From an uncultured Saprospiraceae bacterium (lineage in GTDB: Bacteria; Bacteroidota; Bacteroidia; Chitinophagales; Saprospiraceae), in the NCBI GenBank assembly GCA_937924805.1, contig CALDTZ010000058.1:1-33775 (forward strand): a DNA stretch of 33,775 nucleotides. The letters are read 5' to 3'. The notes under the pieces were generated by a model. It searched no databases. It worked only from the letters and a program-made list of their open reading frames with translations, and had not been told where the DNA came from. Position numbers and translations under genes: made by a program. Position 1 is the stretch's first letter, and every line of letters starts with the position of its first letter. Below, one piece after another: positions 26,212-33,775 of the stretch.

Positions 26212-26237
26212 TAATAAAAATCAATACAATCAGCAAT

Positions 26238-27578
26238 ATGTATGACATTATAATTAAGAACGGGACAATCGTCAATGAAAATCAAATTATTCAAGCAGAT
26301 ATTGCCATCAAAGATGATATCATCGTAAAGATTGAAAAGTCCATAACTTCTAGTGCGAAAAACGAAATTGATGCAGAAGGATTATTCGTATTACCTGGAG
26401 TCATTGATGATCAAGTACACTTCAGGGAACCAGGATTTACACATAAAGCGAATATTATGTCTGAATCTAAAGCTGCCGTAGCAGGTGGTGTTACTAGTTT
26501 TATGGAAATGCCAAACACAAATCCACAAACGACAACCATTGAAGAATGGAATAAAAAAAATGAAATGGGAGCTAGAACATCGTATGCAAACTATTCCTTT
26601 TTCTTTGGTGCAACAAATGACAATCTTGAAGAAGTTAAAAAAGTTGACCCAAGAATTACTTGTGGTGTAAAAATATTTATGGGCTCTTCAACGGGCAATA
26701 TGTTAGTTGACAATGCATATATTTTAGAAGAAATATTTAAACATTCGCCGACGATTATTGCAACCCATTGTGAGGATGAAGAAACGATTAAAAATAACCT
26801 AGAACAATATCTTGCAAAATATGGTAAAGATGGTTTATCCGCAATACATCATCCATTGATTCGAAATGAAGAAGGATGCCATATTTCTTCATCAAAAGCG
26901 ATTGATTTAGCCCTAAAAACGAATGCAAGACTACATATTCTTCATATTTCTACAGAAAAAGAAACCTTATTATTTGATAATACAATTCCTTTATTACAAA
27001 AAAGAATCACGGCTGAAGTATGTGTACACCATTTGTTTTTTAATGATAGTATGTATCCTACATTGGGTAATAAAATAAAATGTAATCCAGCCATTAAATC
27101 AAAAAATGATCAACAGGCTCTTTTTAAAGCTTTAATCGATGATCGGTTTGATGTTATTGCAACAGATCATGCACCCCATACCATTGAAGAAAAAGCTCAA
27201 AGGTATCTTGATGCACCTAGTGGATTACCTTTAATTCAACATTCACTTCAAATAATGCTTGATTTTCATCAAAAAGGAAAAATATCACTAGAAAAATTAG
27301 TAGAAAAAATGTGTCATGCACCTGCTGATTTATTTAGAGTGCATAATAGAGGATACTTAAAAGAAGGGTACTATGCCGATATTGTTCTTGTTGATCAGAA
27401 TAAAAAATATACAATACAAAAAGAGAATGTACTATATAATTGCGGTTGGTCACCACTAGAAAATCGCACGTTTAACAGTCAAATATTAACGACCATAATT
27501 AATGGTAAAGTGGTTTATAATTTAGGTAAACATACCGATTTAAGAGGGGCAAAACAATTAATTTTTAATAAATATTAA
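26238..27578 (+). CDS. pyrC: Dihydroorotase
   Basis: 446 residues, amidohydrolase superfamily, class I (PyrC/PyrX-like long form). The N-terminal metal motif reads D58-Q59-V60-H61-FREPG where most amidohydrolases have HxH. The presumed carbamylated lysine is K145 (CGVKIFMGSSTG), with further ligands at ATHCED and HILHIST and the catalytic Asp in ATDHAPH. Active-site segments FMEMPNTNP and PSGLPLIQH are present. It closes N-carbamoyl-aspartate to dihydroorotate in pyrimidine synthesis. The Q in place of the first His is, from memory, shared by other Bacteroidota dihydroorotases, so loss of activity is not implied. Confidence 0.92.
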   Translation: MYDIIIKNGTIVNENQIIQADIAIKDDIIVKIEKSITSSAKNEIDAEGLFVLPGVIDDQVHFREPGFTHKANIMSESKAAVAGGVTSFMEMPNTNPQTTTIEEWNKKNEMGARTSYANYSFFFGATNDNLEEVKKVDPRITCGVKIFMGSSTGNMLVDNAYILEEIFKHSPTIIATHCEDEETIKNNLEQYLAKYGKDGLSAIHHPLIRNEEGCHISSSKAIDLALKTNARLHILHISTEKETLLFDNTIPLLQKRITAEVCVHHLFFNDSMYPTLGNKIKCNPAIKSKNDQQALFKALIDDRFDVIATDHAPHTIEEKAQRYLDAPSGLPLIQHSLQIMLDFHQKGKISLEKLVEKMCHAPADLFRVHNRGYLKEGYYADIVLVDQNKKYTIQKENVLYNCGWSPLENRTFNSQILTTIINGKVVYNLGKHTDLRGAKQLIFNKY

Positions 27579-27661
27579 TACATTTTTGAACGTAATAGAT
27601 AGGTAGTCAGTGTTTTATATAATTATTATTTATCTATAAAAAAAAATTCCCTATAAATAGG

Positions 27662-27690
27662 TTGTTTTTTGGTTTGCTTTCGTACTTTTA
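27662..27690 (+). promoter_or_regulatory. Candidate promoter for the M43 protease gene
   Basis: TTG (27662-27664), 18 bases, then TACTTTTA (27683-27690) fits TTG-N17-23-TAnnTTTG with one mismatch at the last base. It would give a leader of about 110 bases containing the repeat elements at 27697-27807. 27579-27661 is AT-rich and otherwise shows nothing I can name. Confidence 0.3.
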
Positions 27691-27696
27691 CTTACG

Positions 27697-27807
27697 AAAC
27701 TTAATCTGAGGCTCCGCATTTCATGTAGAACCAACTATAATCTTGTGCCCCCAAATTATAATTGTGGTACTCAGATTGAGACTTTAATTAAACAAAACTC
27801 AATCTGA
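27697..27807 (+). promoter_or_regulatory. Leader with three copies of one repeat element; possible two-state RNA switch or operator
   Basis: Copy A is AAACTTAATCTGAG at 27697-27710. Copy B is the inverted form CTCAGATTGAG at 27770-27780. Copy C is AAAACTCAATCTGA at 27794-27807. B can pair with C (ten perfect pairs, 17-base loop), which closes a stem one base before the ATG at 27809. Alternatively B can pair with A (11 pairs, one G-T wobble), which leaves the start region free. Whether it works as RNA structure or as a protein-binding DNA element cannot be told from sequence. Confidence 0.45.
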
Positions 27808-27808
27808 A

Positions 27809-30800
27809 ATGATAAGATATCTATATCTTGTTTTCCTGGTATATATATGTATACCATTGGCTCTTCATTCTCAAGCTGACGTTATTCGATGTGCTTCCAA
27901 TGAATACCACGAGGCTCAAATGGAATCAAATGCTGATTACCGAATCAATTACAAAAAGCTTTTAAAGCAACGTAAAGAATTGCGCGACAATCCTGCAATG
28001 CGAATTGCATGTGATGGTACGAACATGATCTCTATTCCGTTAGCTTTTCATTTTGAAGCTGATCTAGCTTTATCCTGTGATGATCAATTATGTATGTTGA
28101 CAGAAATACTGGATCAAATAAATGCAATGAATATTGGTTTTGGAGACAATACGGCTGCAACGGCTTTAGATGGTACTCCATTAAATGATATTGCAGATTG
28201 TCCTACAGCCTATGAAGATGGTGGAGGAACAAGTGTAATATCTACAGGTACGTGTTTAGATTTTTGTTTGGCGATACCACCTGCAGGAAATGCGGATGGA
28301 TTAACAGCTGATGATCCACCCGTAACATTTGGAGTTTATAATGCAAGTGGTATATCTGCACCGACTTGGACTGGTGTTGTAAATATATTTGTTGGAAATT
28401 GTGGTGGTGGAATCTTGGGATTTTCACCTTTACCAGGATCTGCAAATGGTGATGGAATTTGTATGGCGTCTACATCTTTTGGAGGACCTGATGGTTCAGC
28501 AGGATGTGGATTAGATACAGATGCTACGTACGGCCTTGGAGCTACCTTAGTTCATGAAATGGGACATTACTTAGGACTCGCTCATACATGGGCAGGTGCC
28601 GGTGGTGGATGTGGTGATGGAGATGGTGTAGCAGATACGCCAGATGGAGATAATAATTCTTTTGGTGGTTGTGATGGAGCTGGTGCATGTGTTACCAATT
28701 CATGTGGTAATATACAAGCAGCAAACTTTATGGATTATGCTGTAGATGCATGTATGGGAATATTTACTGAAGGTCAAGCTGATGTTATGAATGCTACAGC
28801 ACTATCGCTTTTTGGTGCTGGTTCTGGAAGTTGTGTTGCTAATCAAGCACCAACAGAACTTGCTCAATGTGGAGCTCCTGCACCTATAACATGCCCAGTA
28901 GCAGATGATTTAGCGCTAGATCTATTAGCAGATGGTGATTTGTTTTGTACCAATGCAGGAACAGTTACTGTAGCGGCAATAGAAGATGCTGTGGAATACT
29001 TGCCAGGAATAGAAATTTCTTGGACCGGAGGAACGTGGGGCAGTGAATTTGAATCTCAAGTAGATGATGGATGTGATGGAGGAGGTTTGCTTTTACCTAG
29101 TGGCACTTTCGGAGTAGCTGGTGCAGCTTCTGGACCCGGGTCTGTAGATTTGGCTTATTGGTCACCTGAAGGAACAATAACATTGACATTTACAGATGCC
29201 AATTTTGCGGATGATTCAGAATTAGAAGGATTAATGATTGTAGATAGATTATGTGGTACAGTTCTTTATGGACCTAGTGATACAGGAGTTGGATTAACAA
29301 CCACACCTTTAGTCGTTGTAATTCCAGCAAATTCACTTTCTGGTGGTGTAACAATGTCTGGACCCGGAATTATAGAAGAAGGTTGCTCACAAGGTTTTGC
29401 CCAATTTGATCCTTTATTAGCTGGTCCTGGGACTCACGATATTTGTATTGATTATGCAGGTGTAGATTGCGATCTAGACGGAGATACAGATGATCTAGAT
29501 GATTGTCCTCCAGTACAACAATGTATAAGTGTAACTGTAATATTAGCTCCGACTTTTGATTTGTCAACAGTAGACTTAGCTTGCTCAGCAGATGGCACAA
29601 CGTATGATGTTAGTGTAACACTTACTTATGATCCAGCTTCTACAGCGGACATTGTTCTAAGTGGAACTGGTGGAGTAGTAGCACCCGCAGTTTTAAGTGG
29701 TTCTGGTATGGATGTTTTGACAATAACTGGTGTTCCATCAATGACACCATTTACCATTGATGTGGATGATACAGGAGCAGCAGATTGTGATACTGGAATT
29801 GGAGCGACGTTTACTTGTTTAGATTGTTCAGCAGAGACAATCGGTGGTGTTGCGGATGCTGATGAATTTTGTTCTGATGATGCAGCAGTTGCATTAACAT
29901 CATCTATAACACCAATGTGTATAGACGTAGAATTACTAATAACAGTTGCTGATGGAGGAAATTTCGCAGGTGAACACGTAGGAGCTATTGTTGGTGTAGA
30001 TGCATTAGGAATGCTTGATTGGACAACCGTTCATTGGGAGTTGAATACTGGAGATGCGGCTTATATTGAAGATGTATTTGTAAACGGTGCTGCAGGTCTT
30101 TGTGATAGTAGTGATCCTGGTGGAGCTGGAATTGGATCTGCCGATGGTACAACAGCAAGCGGAATGACATGCGGCGAAGATTTTGCAATACTCCTCTATG
30201 ATGCTTGGGGTGATGGATGGGGAGCAACTGCTTCTTTTACATTCACTGATCAGTGTGGGAATCTTTATGCTGACGAATCATATTTGGCAGATGGATGTGG
30301 TAATGCTGTTTCTTTCACAGGTGGAATTGAACAGAATGGTGTATTTACAGGTAATGGAGTAAGTTTAATTTCAGACCCAGATGCAATATTAGGAAATGGT
30401 GATGAAACGTGGGAATTTGATCCTGCGTTAGCTGATATAGTATCAGCAGATTGTGAAACATCTGATATCGTTTATCAATTTTTTGATGAATGTGGAAATT
30501 TTTGTGACCTTAGAGTTACACCATTTGTTTATGAAGCTCCAACCGCAGATGATATAGCTTTATTGGAAGCTGATTGTGATGCGGATGGAAATGTAACCTT
30601 TACGCCGGTTGTTTCTGGTGGTAGTGGAAGTTATACAATGACATATACATATAATGATGGTGCAGCAAATGTTACTGTAACGGATGCTGCAATAGGACCA
30701 ATTACTGTTCCTGGTATAGCAGCAAATACTTCCATAACTGTAACAATTTCAAATACGTACACTGGTGCATGTGATGGAAATGATTGTACGACTGATATAA

Positions 30801-32383
30801 CCTTAATGTTAGAGGAATGTCCAGAAGATGTTGTTTTAACTTATGATCCTATTCTTTCAGATCCTTGTGATTGTAATGATGATCAATCTGTAAACGGAGC
30901 TATGGACGGTACTTTTTCTGAGACCATCGTTTATGCTACAGATCCACTAACGACTGGACTTTCATTTTGTGTAGCAAATGGAGAAACAGGTGATGCTCCT
31001 GTAGCAGGAACAGCACTTACAGATAACGGCGACGGAACATATCAAATTACATTTAATCATACCGATGGCGTAGGATATACACTCGCCATTGCGGATTGCG
31101 CAGATTTAGATGTTGCCTTAACAGGTGTTATTGGTAATACTTGTAATTATCCTATTATTTCCTTTGCGCTAGCAACGTCATTTTGCAGCACAGATGCAGT
31201 TGTCGATTTATCGGCTTTAGCAATGGAAACAACAGGTTTAGCTTTTGCTGGTGCATTTACATTTAGTGGAACAGGTGTAACTGGAGGTAATATGTTTGAT
31301 CCATCAACTGCTGTTGTTGGCTCAAATATGGTAACAGCACTGTATACACCCACTGCCATTGTTGGAACAATGCCTGGAACTGTAGTTGGTTGTACAACCG
31401 AGTTAACCATTGATGTTACAGTAACTGTTTGTTCAGTTCTTTGTCCAACTGCAACTGTTATAGCTGGTGCGGATGAAATATGTACAATGGACTTAGCAAC
31501 AGAGATTATAAACTGGCAAGGTTTAGTAATATCAGATGCAACGAATGCGGCAGCGATCGCAGATGCAAATACAGATGCAGCCGTATCATATTCGTCATTA
31601 ACAGTACCAGGTGAAGTGGCTGCCCCAGATGGGATAGTTGCAACTGGTATTCATTCAGGATTAGATCCATGTGCAACAGAAGATCAATTAACACATGCGT
31701 ATTTGTTATGCTATGGAGATGATGGAGTTTCTGGCACAGCAGATGATGAATATCTTTTTATGGGTACACACACATTGACCGTTTATCCAGAAGCACAAGA
31801 GCCAATGGTTACAGCTGGTACTGATGTATGTCAAGTTATTGCAACACCTCTTTGTGTCGATCTATTAGGAGCTGCAACATCAGCAAGTGGGGGAGCTTCC
31901 ATGGCAAATTGGGATTCAGCATCAGGAATATATACTGCACTACCTGGAGATTTAGCTGGAACCGTAACTATTACAATAGCAAGTGGCTTAGGAGCAATTT
32001 GTGCTGATATTGAATATATTTTGGCAACACCAGCTTGTGCAGCTATTTGCCCATTGGCGGCTTTTGATTGCCCAGGAATTATTGCAGATATCTGTGATGG
32101 AACAGATTATACTGCAGTTGAATTGAATCCTGCGGATACAGAACCTTTAACAGTAGCTACTTCTACAGGGAGTTGGTTAGGAACAGCTGCTTTTGCCGTC
32201 TCTGGTGGTGCTAACCCTGGGGATCCTGCAGTAATAGATTTAACACTACTTACACCTGGAGTTCCCTACACCTTAATCTATGTAGTGATAGATATGGCAG
32301 ATCCGTATGATTGTCCTGAAGATCAAGTAGAATGTGATATTATGGTAACTATTGATTGTGCAGCAGATGCAGGTAATAGATAA
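27809..32383 (+). CDS. Giant secreted protein with M43 (pappalysin/cytophagalysin-type) zinc metalloprotease domain and Ig-like repeats
   Basis: 1524 residues. The signal peptide is residues 1-22. Residues 24-65 form a charged propeptide-like segment holding nearly all Lys/Arg of the protein. The protease domain is about 75-345: zinc motif HEMGHYLGLAH (H249, E250, H253, H259) with the extended HExxHxxGxxH form, and Met-turn NFMDYAVDAC with M308. The remaining ~1170 residues are Cys-, Asp-, Gly- and Thr-rich repeats of PKD/Ig-like character (for example SGGSGSYTMTYTYNDG near 930). Residues 66-1524 contain no Lys and only R480, R902 and R1524. The chain ends ..DCAADAGNR without a T9SS sorting domain. 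It is probably an extracellular protease or surface protein; the substrate is unknown. Confidence 0.85.
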   Translation: MIRYLYLVFLVYICIPLALHSQADVIRCASNEYHEAQMESNADYRINYKKLLKQRKELRDNPAMRIACDGTNMISIPLAFHFEADLALSCDDQLCMLTEILDQINAMNIGFGDNTAATALDGTPLNDIADCPTAYEDGGGTSVISTGTCLDFCLAIPPAGNADGLTADDPPVTFGVYNASGISAPTWTGVVNIFVGNCGGGILGFSPLPGSANGDGICMASTSFGGPDGSAGCGLDTDATYGLGATLVHEMGHYLGLAHTWAGAGGGCGDGDGVADTPDGDNNSFGGCDGAGACVTNSCGNIQAANFMDYAVDACMGIFTEGQADVMNATALSLFGAGSGSCVANQAPTELAQCGAPAPITCPVADDLALDLLADGDLFCTNAGTVTVAAIEDAVEYLPGIEISWTGGTWGSEFESQVDDGCDGGGLLLPSGTFGVAGAASGPGSVDLAYWSPEGTITLTFTDANFADDSELEGLMIVDRLCGTVLYGPSDTGVGLTTTPLVVVIPANSLSGGVTMSGPGIIEEGCSQGFAQFDPLLAGPGTHDICIDYAGVDCDLDGDTDDLDDCPPVQQCISVTVILAPTFDLSTVDLACSADGTTYDVSVTLTYDPASTADIVLSGTGGVVAPAVLSGSGMDVLTITGVPSMTPFTIDVDDTGAADCDTGIGATFTCLDCSAETIGGVADADEFCSDDAAVALTSSITPMCIDVELLITVADGGNFAGEHVGAIVGVDALGMLDWTTVHWELNTGDAAYIEDVFVNGAAGLCDSSDPGGAGIGSADGTTASGMTCGEDFAILLYDAWGDGWGATASFTFTDQCGNLYADESYLADGCGNAVSFTGGIEQNGVFTGNGVSLISDPDAILGNGDETWEFDPALADIVSADCETSDIVYQFFDECGNFCDLRVTPFVYEAPTADDIALLEADCDADGNVTFTPVVSGGSGSYTMTYTYNDGAANVTVTDAAIGPITVPGIAANTSITVTISNTYTGACDGNDCTTDITLMLEECPEDVVLTYDPILSDPCDCNDDQSVNGAMDGTFSETIVYATDPLTTGLSFCVANGETGDAPVAGTALTDNGDGTYQITFNHTDGVGYTLAIADCADLDVALTGVIGNTCNYPIISFALATSFCSTDAVVDLSALAMETTGLAFAGAFTFSGTGVTGGNMFDPSTAVVGSNMVTALYTPTAIVGTMPGTVVGCTTELTIDVTVTVCSVLCPTATVIAGADEICTMDLATEIINWQGLVISDATNAAAIADANTDAAVSYSSLTVPGEVAAPDGIVATGIHSGLDPCATEDQLTHAYLLCYGDDGVSGTADDEYLFMGTHTLTVYPEAQEPMVTAGTDVCQVIATPLCVDLLGAATSASGGASMANWDSASGIYTALPGDLAGTVTITIASGLGAICADIEYILATPACAAICPLAAFDCPGIIADICDGTDYTAVELNPADTEPLTVATSTGSWLGTAAFAVSGGANPGDPAVIDLTLLTPGVPYTLIYVVIDMADPYDCPEDQVECDIMVTIDCAADAGNR

Positions 32384-32407
32384 TTTATAAATAAAAAAAA
32401 TAGAAAC

Positions 32408-32719
32408 ATGAAAAATGTAATCAAAAATATAAGTGTAATTATGTTCCTTGTTGCCGGCTTTTCTTTGTCTTTATCAGCCCAAACGAAACCAGCAGTAGAT
32501 CATTCCACACATGATTTTTCAATAGAAAATTCAACACCTATTCAACAGACAGCAACAACAACTCAAATGATTGCTAATCAAATTACGGTAACGAATAAGG
32601 GAGAAGATAATATTAAAACTAGACGATTAAAACGAGCTGAAGGTATTAAGCAAATTGGTTTTACAGACCGAAATGGGAATACATTACCATCAGCAACAGA
32701 AGTCAACGAAAACATTTAA
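32408..32719 (+). CDS. Small secreted protein, family not recognised
   Basis: 103 residues with a clear signal peptide (MKNVIKNISVIMFLVAGFSL core, cleavage near LSAQ). The mature part of about 78 residues is hydrophilic and Thr/Gln/Asn-rich, with a basic patch KTRRLKRAEG near residues 70-79. No cysteine and no known domain. It begins 24 bp after the M43 protein stop on the same strand, so co-transcription is likely. It could be a cofactor, inhibitor or structural partner of the large protein, but nothing in the sequence says which. Confidence 0.7.
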   Translation: MKNVIKNISVIMFLVAGFSLSLSAQTKPAVDHSTHDFSIENSTPIQQTATTTQMIANQITVTNKGEDNIKTRRLKRAEGIKQIGFTDRNGNTLPSATEVNENI

Positions 32720-32744
32720 AACAAGCACCTATAATATTTAAAAA

Positions 32745-33089
32745 ATGAAGAAATTATTAATTTTTTGCATCGTAATGATAGGTGTTTTAAACACTGAAAT
32801 GAGTGCACAGACGACTGTTGATACAAAAATGGAAAATGATGTTTTCTATGTATCCATCGACAATGGAGATTGGATAGCCAAAGATGATGTCACTGCGTCT
32901 CAATGGATTGCAATAAGACCCATTTTGAGAGCTCAACAAGTAGCATCTAATTCAAATAATTCTGGAACCAATAACACTCAAACGTTTACAAATTCTAGAA
33001 ACACAAATGGAATGCGTACTAATGCTGATATAGAAGCTTTAAAGCAAAATGTAAAAACTTCCACTATTGAAGGCGGAGGAAACGAATAA
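32745..33089 (+). CDS. Small secreted protein, family not recognised
   Basis: 114 residues with a signal peptide (core FCIVMIGVLN, cleavage near MSAQ). The mature N-terminal half (DVFYVSIDNGDWIAKDDVTASQWIAI pattern) looks folded, and the C-terminal half is Asn/Ser/Thr-rich and probably disordered (SNSNNSGTNNTQTFTNSRN). No cysteine in the mature part. It starts 25 bp after the preceding small gene. The IDNGDWIAKDD segment faintly resembles VNGDAWMTSDP of the truncated gene at 33384, which may point to a shared fold. Confidence 0.7.
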   Translation: MKKLLIFCIVMIGVLNTEMSAQTTVDTKMENDVFYVSIDNGDWIAKDDVTASQWIAIRPILRAQQVASNSNNSGTNNTQTFTNSRNTNGMRTNADIEALKQNVKTSTIEGGGNE

Positions 33090-33101
33090 TCAATCAATAG
33101 A

Positions 33102-33115
33102 AAAACTCAATCTGA
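33102..33115 (+). promoter_or_regulatory. Fourth copy (D) of the leader repeat, on the start codon of a small secreted gene
   Basis: AAAACTCAATCTGA is identical over 14 bases to copy C at 27794-27807. Its last A is the first base of the ATG at 33115. See the leader feature and finding. Confidence 0.45.
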
Positions 33116-33378
33116 TGAATTATAAAATTAAAAATATAATATCCATTTTACTTTTGACCTTCAGTATTTTATCATTAAATGCACAAGCAAATAATGGAGC
33201 TACTAAGATTAAAGTAAAGGAAGTAAAAGAAGCAACCAATACAATGGGTACAATGACCCGAATAGCTTCACCAGCGAACTTAAATACCAACTTTGTAGAT
33301 AAGATGGTTTTCTTCACTCGGAAACCTAAGGTTGCAATTAGCCAAGCACCGAAGGCATTACCTACAAACCGAAACTAA
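33115..33378 (+). CDS. Small basic secreted protein, family not recognised
   Basis: 87 residues from the ATG at 33115. A frame open from 33067 overlaps the previous gene, and its extra 16 residues would push the signal peptide inside, so 33115 is preferred. The signal peptide core is IISILLLTFSILSL with cleavage near LNAQ. The mature part of about 63 residues has 8 Lys and 3 Arg against 3 acidic residues, so it is strongly basic, unlike the extremely acidic M43 protein encoded upstream. It has no cysteine. The start codon is embedded in repeat copy D. Confidence 0.65.
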   Translation: MNYKIKNIISILLLTFSILSLNAQANNGATKIKVKEVKEATNTMGTMTRIASPANLNTNFVDKMVFFTRKPKVAISQAPKALPTNRN

Positions 33379-33383
33379 CTGAT

Positions 33384-33775
33384 ATGAGAATATTTTATAC
33401 TCTAATACTAACTTTAATTGTATTCGTTAGTACTAACTTAAAACTAAATGCGGGATGTGCTCCAGGAGAGTCTTACATCGAAATTCATGTCAATGGAGAT
33501 GCATGGATGACCTCAGATCCAACTGTAATAACGATCACTATTGATGGAAATGTTGAATATATGGGTTCTCCCCCAAATAGTGCAACAACATTGCTTGTTG
33601 AAGGATGTTTTGTTGAAGGTGTAACCATTTCTGTAGATTACACAGATGGATTTGGTGATGGGATACTTGTTTCACCACCATTTTATATTCAAAATGGTTG
33701 TGAATTTGTACCAGTTTCAGATGCTACTGGTGGTGCTGGAAATGTTTATACTGGAGTAGTAACAACAGATTCAGA
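33384..33775 (+). CDS. Secreted protein, 5' part only (runs off the window)
   Basis: 130 codons are open to the window end with no stop. The signal peptide is residues 1-23 (core FYTLILTLIVFVS, cleavage near LNA), followed by CAPGESYIEIHVNGDAWMTSDP, EGCFVEG and DGFGDGILVSPPFYIQNGC. The cysteine- and Gly/Asp-rich style and the DGFGDG segment resemble the repeat part of the M43 protein (DAWGDGWGATASF near residue 800), so this may be another surface protein of the same kind. It starts 5 bp after the stop of the previous gene, within the same run. Confidence 0.7.
   Translation, partial: MRIFYTLILTLIVFVSTNLKLNAGCAPGESYIEIHVNGDAWMTSDPTVITITIDGNVEYMGSPPNSATTLLVEGCFVEGVTISVDYTDGFGDGILVSPPFYIQNGCEFVPVSDATGGAGNVYTGVVTTDS

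Noticed and set aside
27650..27674. Short palindrome CCTATAAATAGG followed by Ts, as a terminator for dihydroorotase
   Set aside because: The stem is only four to five A/T-rich pairs with a minimal loop, too weak to call; the T-rich stretch also overlaps the promoter candidate.
29370..31694. Several long open frames antisense to the M43 protein
   Set aside because: They mirror the biased Gly/Ala/Asp/Thr codon pattern of the real gene, give His/Leu/Gln-rich or low-complexity products and have no start context.
27809..32383. Higher GC of the M43 gene as a sign of horizontal transfer
   Set aside because: By eye the rise is explained by Gly, Ala, Asp and Cys codons in the repeats; without a codon-usage computation transfer cannot be claimed.
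32408..33378. Small secreted genes as toxin-antitoxin or bacteriocin-immunity pairs
   Set aside because: All have export signals of the ordinary Sec type, no double-glycine leaders, no cysteines in the mature parts and no nearby peptide transporter or modifying enzyme.

Overview
The window looks like chromosomal DNA of a marine or freshwater Bacteroidota, probably near the Saprospiria (Saprospiraceae/Lewinella-like). The reasons are low GC by eye, secreted proteins with type IX secretion (T9SS) C-terminal sorting domains, a DUF5683 gene attached to parAB, BNR/FG-GAP/Ig-like giant secreted proteins, and promoter-like sites of the TTTG-N20-TAnnTTTG type. The placement is inference; there is no rRNA gene to test it.

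Layout. 1-223: tail of an upstream transcription unit with two rho-independent-type hairpins. 224-3195 (minus): MBL-fold hydrolase, parA, parB, DUF5683, a tight chromosome-partitioning operon. 3248-3784: FMN reductase. 3796-5684 (minus): coaE then ornithine aminotransferase. 5741-11177 (plus): a YkoF-like small protein, a 1316-residue BNR/PKD/LamG secreted protein, a PaaG-like isomerase and a DUF3995 membrane protein. 11178-13736 (minus): a second BNR protein with a T9SS domain. 13814-16986 (minus): cutC and beta-mannosidase, translationally coupled. 17087-18441 (plus): enoyl-CoA hydratase-like gene and paaY-like gene. 18487-21557 (minus): NhaC-type antiporter with an extra periplasmic N-terminus, then an orphan TonB-like protein. 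21579-23855: FG-GAP repeat T9SS protein. 23872-26158 (minus): purK, purE, yggS. 26238-27578: dihydroorotase.

The right end (27579-33775) is different in character: a 1524-residue secreted protein with an M43 (pappalysin-type) zinc protease domain, followed on the same strand by at least four small secreted proteins with no family I recognise. Beyond residue 65 the large protein has no lysine and only three arginines. Its 110-nt leader carries three copies of an AAACTYAATCTGA-type element, one of them inverted, able to form two mutually exclusive stems, one of which ends one base before the start codon. The same element, 14 of 14 bases, sits on the start codon of a small secreted gene about 5.3 kb downstream. 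This cluster is the best candidate for something undescribed.

Most of the rest is housekeeping metabolism (CoA, purine, pyrimidine, ornithine) interspersed with T9SS cargo. No tRNA, rRNA, CRISPR, insertion sequence or prophage was seen.
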